Shown here: positions 14,870-20,644 of the stretch, one piece after another | How positions within the stretch are numbered: position 1 is the stretch's first letter | Layout of the letters: the number at the start of each line of letters is the position of its first letter | NCBI RefSeq assembly: GCF_949287625.1 | Contig: NZ_CASEGO010000044.1 | Coordinates: forward strand, 1 to 20,644 | Direction: 5' to 3' | Length of the DNA stretch: 20,644 nt | Origin: an uncultured Brachyspira sp. | GTDB taxonomy: Bacteria > Spirochaetota > Brachyspiria > Brachyspirales > Brachyspiraceae | Notes under the pieces: generated by a model | What the model saw: the letters and a program-made list of their open reading frames with translations, nothing else | What the model was told of the DNA's origin: nothing | Database searches by the model: none | Translations under genes and position numbers: made by a program

Positions 14870-16057
14870 TTATATATTGTATGAAGAATGTATTGATATA
14901 TATTCCTGAGTTAGATCTGTAAAATAATAATAATCTTCATATTTTGTGTTAAATCCCAAATCTACAGTTATGTAATTTTCTTTTCTTTCATTGTCTATAT
15001 CTTTTTTTAGCTTTGCCATATCATATTCATTTTTATTAATTTCTCCGTTTCTATATATATCAACATCATTAACCTGAAGAGATAAATTATTCATATTGAT
15101 ATTAATATTTCCCAAAACAGATAATATTTTTTCAAAGTTAGGATTTTTAGAAAGAAATAATATTTTTACCAAATTTGAAACAGCTATTTTCTGAGCTGCA
15201 TTAAAAGCATCATTTTGCGTTTTAGCCCTTTTTACTGATACTATTATAGTTTTTGTCATACCTTCGCCATCAAGTATTATCATTTTGGCAAGATATGCAC
15301 AAATTTCATCTAATTTATTTTTTAATTCTTTAAATAGCTTTTTGTTTTTTTCAGTGATAGGCTTATTATTTAAAGCCCCATTAGCCATAATGACTGCCAT
15401 ATCATTAGTAGAAGTTTCGCCGTCTATAGATATTCTGTTTAAAGTTTTATTCACAGCCTCTCTAAATGCCTTATTAAGTGCTTCTTTTTCCACACTTAAG
15501 TCAGTAAATATAAAAAGTAAAACAGTAGCCATCTTCGGGTGAATTATAGAACTTCCTTTGGCAGCAGCATAGAATCTTGCTGTTTTACCCGATACTTCCA
15601 TACTTGAAGTGTATATTTTACTAAATTTATCTCTAGTTTGAATAGCCATTGCAATATTATCAAAATCAAAGCTCATAGAATTACTTGCTTTTTTAATTCC
15701 GTCTTTGATTTTTTTTGTGTCAAGATATTCTCCAATAATTCCAGTAGAAGCCATTAATATATTTTCTTTTTTTATACTAAACACTTCCGAGGCATATTTA
15801 GCTATGTTTAATACATCGTCATAACCTTTTTTACCTGTGAGAGAATTTGCTATTTTACTATTTACTATAAGCAATTCTATATTATTTTTATCATTCTTCT
15901 TTGAAAAGAGAATCGGAGCAGCCTGAAAACTATTCTGAGTATAAAGTGCTGATACCACACTAGGAGGTTCACTTTTTATAACAGCTAAATCATAATCATT
16001 ATTTTTAAGACCAGATTTTACAGAAGCAGATGAAAACCCCAAAGGTATATCATACAT
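14870..16057 (-). CDS. argJ: Bifunctional ornithine acetyltransferase / N-acetylglutamate synthase
   Basis: This 395-residue enzyme of arginine synthesis moves the acetyl group from N-acetylornithine to glutamate and, in bifunctional forms, also acetylates glutamate from acetyl-CoA. The precursor self-cleaves before a threonine; here HPKMA/TVLLF places the nucleophile at T178. Other family motifs are ASTGIIGEYLD (103-113), DGETSTNDMAVIMANG (about 212-227), DGEGMTKTIIV, and the C-terminal EYISIHSSYN. The ATG at 16057 is chosen because AGGAGG lies nine bases upstream; the alternative ATG at 16090 lies deeper in the upstream gene. It overlaps the 3' end of that gene by eight bases (ATGTATGA), so translation is probably coupled. 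No other arg gene is in the window. Mono- versus bifunctionality cannot be judged by eye. Confidence 0.93.
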   Translation of the reverse strand: MYDIPLGFSSASVKSGLKNNDYDLAVIKSEPPSVVSALYTQNSFQAAPILFSKKNDKNNIELLIVNSKIANSLTGKKGYDDVLNIAKYASEVFSIKKENILMASTGIIGEYLDTKKIKDGIKKASNSMSFDFDNIAMAIQTRDKFSKIYTSSMEVSGKTARFYAAAKGSSIIHPKMATVLLFIFTDLSVEKEALNKAFREAVNKTLNRISIDGETSTNDMAVIMANGALNNKPITEKNKKLFKELKNKLDEICAYLAKMIILDGEGMTKTIIVSVKRAKTQNDAFNAAQKIAVSNLVKILFLSKNPNFEKILSVLGNININMNNLSLQVNDVDIYRNGEINKNEYDMAKLKKDIDNERKENYITVDLGFNTKYEDYYYFTDLTQEYISIHSSYNI

Positions 16058-16559
16058 TAAATAATTCCTCCTCTTCTGGGTCGGTATCATCTTCTACTCT
16101 TTTTACTTTTTTGTTCTCGTAATTTATTCTTTTACGGACAAAAAATCTCATATTTTTCCCGCTTTGTCTTTCCTGTATAATACCGAATGTACCTGAACCA
16201 AGATAAACTATTTTATCTTCTTCTTCCATTTCAGATAAATTATTTTCTCTAATCTCATTCAATATACATTCAAAATGAGCCAATTCTCCAGTACCATTAT
16301 GTCTTATCGCTTCTTCTATAATATAAATAGGTTCATTACATATAGGACAAAACGGTCTCTCAACGTCTTCTTTCATACGTCTTTTCAGATAATTTCTCTC
16401 ATATTCTTCTATGCTTTTTTCCTGATACTTATACTGATTATTATGATTATATTTTTTTTTATAAAAATTATTTTTATTTTTTTTATTGCCGCTATAGAAC
16501 TTCTTATTATTGCTGTTTTCTTTATTATTATTAAATTTTTTAAATTTTTTCTCTGACAT
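16050..16559 (-). CDS. Lys/Asn-rich protein with a putative zinc-binding knuckle
   Basis: The product is 169 residues from the ATG at 16559, preceded by AAGGG; a TTG directly before it is less likely. The first 45 or so residues are a basic, disordered Lys/Asn/Tyr tract. A small conserved-looking module follows: FCPICNEPIYIIEEAI, then GELAHFECI, giving a Cys-x2-Cys...His-x2-Cys pattern that could bind zinc. Next come IVYLGSGTFGIIQE and a basic strand (MRFFVRKRINYE), ending in an acidic tail. The basic head suggests nucleic-acid binding, which is inference. Its stop overlaps the argJ start by eight bases, so the two are co-expressed. Function unknown. Confidence 0.8.
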   Translation of the reverse strand: MSEKKFKKFNNNKENSNNKKFYSGNKKNKNNFYKKKYNHNNQYKYQEKSIEEYERNYLKRRMKEDVERPFCPICNEPIYIIEEAIRHNGTGELAHFECILNEIRENNLSEMEEEDKIVYLGSGTFGIIQERQSGKNMRFFVRKRINYENKKVKRVEDDTDPEEEELFNV

Positions 16560-16576
16560 CAATAGCCCTTTTTATA

Positions 16577-16608
16577 ATAAAGCAATACTTTACTTAGTAT
16601 TGCTTTAT
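16577..16608 (-). terminator. Hairpin between the Asp-rich gene and the zinc-knuckle gene
   Basis: A perfect 13-base inverted repeat (ATAAAGCAATACT / AGTATTGCTTTAT) has a 6-base loop. On the minus strand it lies 16 bases after the Asp-rich gene and is followed by TATTATAAAAA rather than a clean T run. It may be a weak terminator or a processing/stability hairpin. Confidence 0.6.
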
Positions 16609-16623
16609 AATTATAAAAATTAA

Positions 16624-17043
16624 TTATTCATCATAGTCATCATCATCATTGTAATCGTCATAATCATCATCATAATCATCGTCATCGTAATCATCATCAT
16701 CAAAATCATCATCGAAGTCGTCATCAAAATCATCTATATCGTCATCATCATAGTCATCATCTTCATCGTAGTCGTCGTCATCATCATAATCTTCATCGTA
16801 GTCATCATCATCGTCATAGTCATCGTCAAAATCATCATCGTCAAAATCATCATCATCATAGTCGTCATCATCATAGTCGTCATCGTCATAGTCATCGTCG
16901 AAATCATCATCGTCATCATAATCTTCATCATCGCCGTAATTATCATTATCGTAGTCATCTTCATCATCATCAAACTTCTTTGCAAAATAACCATTATTAT
17001 TTAATAATTCATCTAATAAATTCATAGATTCTAACTCTTCCAT
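16624..17043 (-). CDS. Extremely aspartate-rich protein
   Basis: The product is 139 residues. A short ordinary N-terminus (MEELESMNLLDELLNNNGYF, then AKKF) is followed by about 115 residues that are almost only Asp with regularly spaced Tyr or Phe and a few Glu, in units like DDDDY and DDDF. The charge is strongly negative, and the chain is probably disordered and able to bind divalent cations or basic proteins. GGAG precedes the ATG, and there is a promoter at 17079-17106. The coding DNA is a GAT/GAC triplet tract that should be prone to slippage. The frame is credible because the start, ribosome-binding site, promoter and non-repetitive N-terminus all agree. No known family recognised; function unknown. 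Confidence 0.75.
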   Translation of the reverse strand: MEELESMNLLDELLNNNGYFAKKFDDDEDDYDNDNYGDDEDYDDDDDFDDDYDDDDYDDDDYDDDDFDDDDFDDDYDDDDDYDEDYDDDDDYDEDDDYDDDDIDDFDDDFDDDFDDDDYDDDDYDDDYDDYNDDDDYDE

Positions 17044-17078
17044 TTTTATTTACTCCATAATTCGTATAATTTTTAAGT

Positions 17079-17106
17079 ATAATAATACATAAGTTTTTTT
17101 TGTCAA
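17079..17106 (-). promoter_or_regulatory. Promoter of the Asp-rich gene
   Basis: On the minus strand, TTGACA (17101-17106), a 16-base spacer and TATTAT (17079-17084) precede the gene by about 35 bases. Confidence 0.6.
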
Positions 17107-17245
17107 GTATAAATACATTTAATTTTAAAAAAATATATTTATATCAATTTTTTATAATTTAACATTTTTATAGTAAAAGTCAATAAAACATGTATGATTA
17201 TTATATTTAATATCTTTACAATATTGATATATATATAATTAATAT

Positions 17246-17276
17246 AAAAACCTCTGACAGCTTTAGCTATCAGAGG
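17246..17276 (-). terminator. Rho-independent terminator of pgk
   Basis: On the minus strand, CCTCTGATAGC pairs with GCTGTCAGAGG (one mismatch) around a short loop, followed by TTTTTATATT. It lies about 36 bases after the pgk stop. The rest of 17044-17312 is AT-rich with no further gene. Confidence 0.88.
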
Positions 17277-17312
17277 CTCACTATTTTGATTAAAATAAAC
17301 CGCTAATTACAA

Positions 17313-18512
17313 TTATTTATCTTGTAATACAGCAATACCTGGTAATTCAATACCTTCTAGGAACTCTAAAGAAGCTCCGCCTCCTGTAGATACATGTGTC
17401 ATTTTGTCAGCAACACCAGATTTATTAACAGCAGATACACTGTCTCCTCCGCCGATAATACTTACACAATTAGAATTAGCTATAAATTTAGCTAATTCAA
17501 ATGTACCTTTAGCAAAATTAGACATCTCAAATACACCTAATGGTCCGTTCCAAACAACTGTTTTAGCATTTTTAAGTATATCTTCAAGTTCTTTCAAAGT
17601 TTTAGGTCCAACGTCCATACCCATCCAGCCTGCAGGTATAGCATTAGAATCTACGGTTTTTATATTAGCATCATTGTCAAATTTATCAGCTATAACATTA
17701 TCAACAGGTAAATATAAAGTTTTATTCAATTCTTTAGCTTTATCCATAATTTCTTTAGCAGTAGCAATATAATCATCTTCGCATAAAGAAGCACCTATTT
17801 CTAATCCTTTAGCTTTAAGGAAAGTATAAGCCATACCGCCTACAACTATTAAAGTATCAACTTTGTTAAGTAAGTTTTTAAGTACAGAAATTTTTGAAGA
17901 AACTTTAGCTCCTCCTATTATAGCTACAAAAGGACGTGCAGGATTAGCAACAGCATCACCCAAATATTTAATTTCTTTTTCCATTAAGAATCCTGCAACA
18001 GCAGGCATACCAGCTTTAGCAGATACTATTCCAGCTGTAGAAGCATGTGCTCTGTGAGCTGTACCGAAAGCATCATTAACATAAACATCAGCCAAATCAG
18101 CTAATTGTTTTGAGAATGCTGGATCATTTTTCTCTTCTTCTGCATGGTATCTTAAGTTTTCAAGTAAAAGTACATCGCCTGCTTTAAGTTCAGAAGCCTG
18201 TTTTTTTACTTCTTCTCCTATACAGTCTTTAGCAAATTCTACTTTATTATTAGGTAATTTAGTTTTCAAATAATCATAAACAGGTTTAAGAGAATATTTA
18301 GGATTAGGCTCTCCCTTAGGTCTTCCTAAATGGCTCATAAGTATAAGACAAGCACCTTGAGAAAGTATATATTCTATAGTAGGCATAGCAGCGTCTACTC
18401 TTGTAGTATCTGTAATTTTTGAACTAGTTTCTTTATCAAGCGGTACATTAAAATCCACTCTCATTATTACTTTTTTACCTTTAATATCAATATCTTTTAC
18501 TGTTTTTTTCAT
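17313..18512 (-). CDS. pgk: Phosphoglycerate kinase
   Basis: This 399-residue cytoplasmic glycolytic enzyme transfers phosphate from 1,3-bisphosphoglycerate to ADP, making ATP. It has full family length. N-lobe substrate motifs are MRVDFNVPLD (17-26), LMSHLGRPKG and VNDAFGTAHRAHAST. C-lobe nucleotide motifs are IIGGAKVSSKISVL, VVWNGPLGVFE, IIGGGDSVSAV and STGGGASLEFLEG. AAGGATT precedes the ATG. It lies 150 bases after gap on the same strand, with a hairpin between them that may uncouple the two. A clean terminator follows. Confidence 0.98.
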   Translation of the reverse strand: MKKTVKDIDIKGKKVIMRVDFNVPLDKETSSKITDTTRVDAAMPTIEYILSQGACLILMSHLGRPKGEPNPKYSLKPVYDYLKTKLPNNKVEFAKDCIGEEVKKQASELKAGDVLLLENLRYHAEEEKNDPAFSKQLADLADVYVNDAFGTAHRAHASTAGIVSAKAGMPAVAGFLMEKEIKYLGDAVANPARPFVAIIGGAKVSSKISVLKNLLNKVDTLIVVGGMAYTFLKAKGLEIGASLCEDDYIATAKEIMDKAKELNKTLYLPVDNVIADKFDNDANIKTVDSNAIPAGWMGMDVGPKTLKELEDILKNAKTVVWNGPLGVFEMSNFAKGTFELAKFIANSNCVSIIGGGDSVSAVNKSGVADKMTHVSTGGGASLEFLEGIELPGIAVLQDK

Positions 18513-18588
18513 TTTTTAATCCTTATATTATTATTGCTTATAAATATATAACAAATACAAAAAATATTTAGTGTTATATATCTATAAA

Positions 18589-18623
18589 AATTTAAAGGGT
18601 GCTATAATTAAATATAACACCCT
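18589..18623 (-). terminator. Hairpin between gap and pgk
   Basis: On the minus strand, AGGGTG (plus an interrupted TATA stem) pairs with CACCCT, followed by TTTAAATTTTTATAG. It is a probable partial terminator of gap. Read-through into pgk is possible because no strong pgk promoter is evident in 18513-18590. Confidence 0.65.
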
Positions 18624-18662
18624 CCTTATAGCTTAATAAATTAATTATTATAACTTATATAA

Positions 18663-19712
18663 TTATTTTTTGTTATACATATATAATAACAAATCAACTA
18701 CTCTGTTAGAATAACCCCATTCATTATCATACCAAGAAACGATTTTGAAGAATCTTTTTTCATCTTTTAAGTTATTTTGAGTAGTAGCTAAAGAGTCATA
18801 GATAGAACTTCTGTTATCATGGATAAAGTCGCTAGATACTAACTCTTCATCACAATAACCTAAAACACCTTTCATATAAGTTTCAGAAGCTTTTTTCATT
18901 AAAGCATCAATTTCTTTAATAGAAGTTTCTTTTTCACTTCTGAAAGTTAAGTCTACAACAGATACATCTGGAGTAGCAACTCTGAAACTCATACCTGTTA
19001 ATTTACCTTTAGTAGAAGGCAATACTTCACCAACTGCTTTAGCAGCACCAGTAGTAGAAGGTATTGTGTTTACAGCAGCAGCACGTCCGCCTCTCCAGTC
19101 TTTTTTAGAAGGACCGTCTACTGTTTTTTGAGTAGCAGTATAAGAGTGTATAGTAGTCATAAGACCTGTTTCTATACCGATACCTTCTTTAAGAAGTACA
19201 TGTACTAATGGAGCTAAACAGTTAGTAGTACAAGAAGCATTAGATACTACATGATGATTAGCAGGATCATATTCCTCATGGTTTACACCATAAACAAAAG
19301 TTCTTAAATCACCTTTACCAGGAGCAGAAATAATAACTTTTTTAGCACCTGCTTTAATGTGTCCTTCTGCTTTTTCTTTTTCTGTATAAAGACCGGTAGA
19401 TTCTATAACAAATTCAACACCCAAATCTTTCCAAGGAAGCTGTTCCAATTGATTTAATGGAGCTGCTTTAATACATTTTATTTTGTTGCCATTAACTACC
19501 AATACATCTTCACCTTCATGGCTAATATCTGCTTTCATTTTGCCATGAACTGAGTCATATTTTAATTGATAAGCAAAGTATTGAGCATCAGTGCTTACAT
19601 CTACAACACCTACTACTTCTATTTCTTTGCCTAATAAACCGCGTTCTACCAATGCCTGAAAAACTAGACGTCCTATACGTCCGAAACCATTTATTGCTAC
19701 TTTTACAGCCAT
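18663..19712 (-). CDS. gap: Glyceraldehyde-3-phosphate dehydrogenase
   Basis: This 349-residue enzyme oxidises glyceraldehyde 3-phosphate to 1,3-bisphosphoglycerate, the substrate of the neighbouring pgk. The NAD-binding motif NGFGRIGR (8-15) and Asp38 (GVVDVS), which favours NAD over NADP, are present. The active site is SNASCTTNCLAP with Cys161, and the general base is His189 in TTIHSYTAT. DWRGGRAAAVNTIPSTTGAA and SWYDNEWGYSNRV are standard. It is about 15 residues longer than typical bacterial GapA. Several segments, such as FAYQLKYDSVHGK and DNRSSIYDSLATTQNNL, resemble kinetoplastid glycosomal GAPDH more than E. coli GapA. AGGAG lies eight bases before the ATG. Confidence 0.98.
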   Translation of the reverse strand: MAVKVAINGFGRIGRLVFQALVERGLLGKEIEVVGVVDVSTDAQYFAYQLKYDSVHGKMKADISHEGEDVLVVNGNKIKCIKAAPLNQLEQLPWKDLGVEFVIESTGLYTEKEKAEGHIKAGAKKVIISAPGKGDLRTFVYGVNHEEYDPANHHVVSNASCTTNCLAPLVHVLLKEGIGIETGLMTTIHSYTATQKTVDGPSKKDWRGGRAAAVNTIPSTTGAAKAVGEVLPSTKGKLTGMSFRVATPDVSVVDLTFRSEKETSIKEIDALMKKASETYMKGVLGYCDEELVSSDFIHDNRSSIYDSLATTQNNLKDEKRFFKIVSWYDNEWGYSNRVVDLLLYMYNKK

Positions 19713-19771
19713 AAATATACTCCTAAATTAAAATAATATTCTATAATGCGAACATATAAAATATGACTATT

Positions 19772-19800
19772 ATGCTACCATAAATAAAAGATTAAGTCAA
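19772..19800 (-). promoter_or_regulatory. Candidate promoter of gap
   Basis: On the minus strand, TTGACT (19795-19800), 17 bases and TAGCAT (19772-19777) precede gap, giving a leader of about 50 bases. The -10 box is weak. Confidence 0.45.
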
Positions 19801-19983
19801 GATTTTATTCATTATTATTGCATATATACCCAAAATTTTTAAGTTTGTATATTTATTTTATGATTTTAACATTTGTATAGATTTATATACTAATACTACT
19901 GTAATATAAATGTAAAAGTACAGTTATTTTTACGATAAATAAAAAATAAAATGCTTCATATTAAACGAGTATAGTGATAAAAA

Positions 19984-20644
19984 TCATAGTTTTAACACTT
20001 CTTCTATACTAAGCCCTGTATTCTCGCTAATAATCTTGATATCTATACCAGCATTTTTGAAACTTCTAGCTATGGCAAGCTGTTCTTCTCTTCTGCCTTC
20101 TCTCCTGCCTTCTTCTAATCCCTCTTCTCTTCCTTCCTGCAATCCTTCTTCACGCTCTCTTCTTAACATTAAAGTCTGACCGTATAAAAATGCGTCTCTA
20201 GCATTATAAACTTCCATCTCATCTTCACTAGATATGAAACGTTCGTATTTATTAATTACTTTAGGCATAATATTATTTACCTCCTTTAATTTATTCTTAA
20301 TCTTATCTAAATCTTTAGCTGTAAAAAACTCTATCCAAGATAATATTTTCTTTTTCTTAATGTATTCTATATCTGTATTATATAATATTTTCTTAAATCT
20401 TGGAACTTCCACTATATGCATCTGAATCATGTCCAAAATAATATCTGGATCTTCTGTGTCTATCAGCTTAAAACATCTATGAGGCTTTCCATTGTCATTA
20501 AAATCCATATTAAAATCTACAAAATTGATACTTATAACTTCACTTATTATATCATAAGGCTCTTTTTCTTCTACTTCGCTTACTATATTCTTAGATATAT
20601 AATAGTATATTCTTCTCAAAAAGTCTATATTACCTGATAATTGT
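19984..20644 (-). CDS. Rpn / PD-(D/E)XK-family transposase-like protein, N-terminus outside window
   Basis: The frame is open to the window edge (QLSGNIDFLRRIYYYISKNI at the start), so this is the C-terminal 220 residues of a longer gene. The TTG at 20617-20619 is internal and not a real start. The visible part has the helical middle region (SWIEFFTAKDLDKIKNKL) and the charged Glu-Gly tail (EEGLQEGREEGLEEGRREGR) typical of the Rpn family of recombination-promoting nucleases, also annotated as PD-(D/E)XK nuclease family transposases. It closes with an HTH-like end (IISENTGLSIEEVLKL). The nuclease core with catalytic residues would lie upstream, beyond the window. Such genes are often multicopy. 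The family call rests on the C-terminal pattern. Confidence 0.8.
   Translation of the reverse strand, partial: QLSGNIDFLRRIYYYISKNIVSEVEEKEPYDIISEVISINFVDFNMDFNDNGKPHRCFKLIDTEDPDIILDMIQMHIVEVPRFKKILYNTDIEYIKKKKILSWIEFFTAKDLDKIKNKLKEVNNIMPKVINKYERFISSEDEMEVYNARDAFLYGQTLMLRREREEGLQEGREEGLEEGRREGRREEQLAIARSFKNAGIDIKIISENTGLSIEEVLKL

Noticed and set aside
16626..16975. Possible CRISPR or tandem-repeat array
   Set aside because: It is a triplet tract within a coding frame, without uniform repeats and spacers.
16734..16994. Met/Thr-rich frame opposite or shifted within the Asp-rich gene
   Set aside because: Any frame of a GAT/GAC triplet tract stays open; it has no independent start signals.
20617..20619. 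TTG as the start of the Rpn-family gene
   Set aside because: The frame stays open upstream to the window edge with family-like residues, so the true start is outside.

Overview
The window looks like chromosomal DNA of a spirochaete, most probably Brachyspira. The base composition is very AT-rich, A/T-ending codons dominate, several lipoproteins carry lipoboxes, and the gap gene has an unusual kinetoplastid-like form. The genus call rests on overall character and remembered family resemblance, not on a database search. I see no rRNA, tRNA or CRISPR array.

Layout. 1-229: a short inverted-repeat element cut by the window edge. 230-2613: a VWA (MIDAS) protein and a small TPR protein on the + strand, converging with and slightly overlapping a leucine-rich-repeat protein on the - strand. 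2710-4196 (-): lspA followed by an RluA/RluD-type pseudouridine synthase, probably one operon. 4197-4594: a divergent control region with another repeat element. 4595-6767 (+): a heptose-7-phosphate kinase (rfaE1/hldA type) and a lipoprotein. 6768-7268: one complete and one decayed repeat element. 7269-7979: a DUF4241 protein. 7980-8739: about 760 bases without a credible gene, packed with GC-rich palindromes. 8740-12170 (+): small accessory genes, namely a lipoprotein, a Tyr/Asn-rich exported protein with a PepSY-like C-terminus, a nicotinamidase-like hydrolase, and a lipoprotein gene broken by one in-frame TAA. 12374-20644 (-): a large TPR protein, argJ overlapping a small putative zinc-binding protein, an extremely aspartate-rich protein, pgk, gap, and the C-terminal part of an Rpn/PD-(D/E)XK family protein running off the window.

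Functional themes. gap and pgk encode consecutive steps of lower glycolysis. lspA processes lipoproteins, of which the window encodes two intact ones and one broken one. rfaE1 belongs to ADP-heptose synthesis for surface glycans. argJ belongs to arginine synthesis. The VWA protein belongs to a family usually seen with MoxR-type AAA+, SWIM and DUF5682 proteins; those partners are not in this window.

The most interesting signal is a family of short non-coding inverted-repeat elements (positions 1-165, 4340-4518, 6791-7087, about 7097-7244, and a single end at 12234-12260). Their roughly 27-base ends each contain an outward-facing TTGACA - 17 bases - TATATA-type promoter, so each insertion may bring promoters to the neighbouring genes. 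A separate palindromic cluster lies at 8222-8564, and the large TPR gene carries an exact three-repeat (306 bp) super-period.
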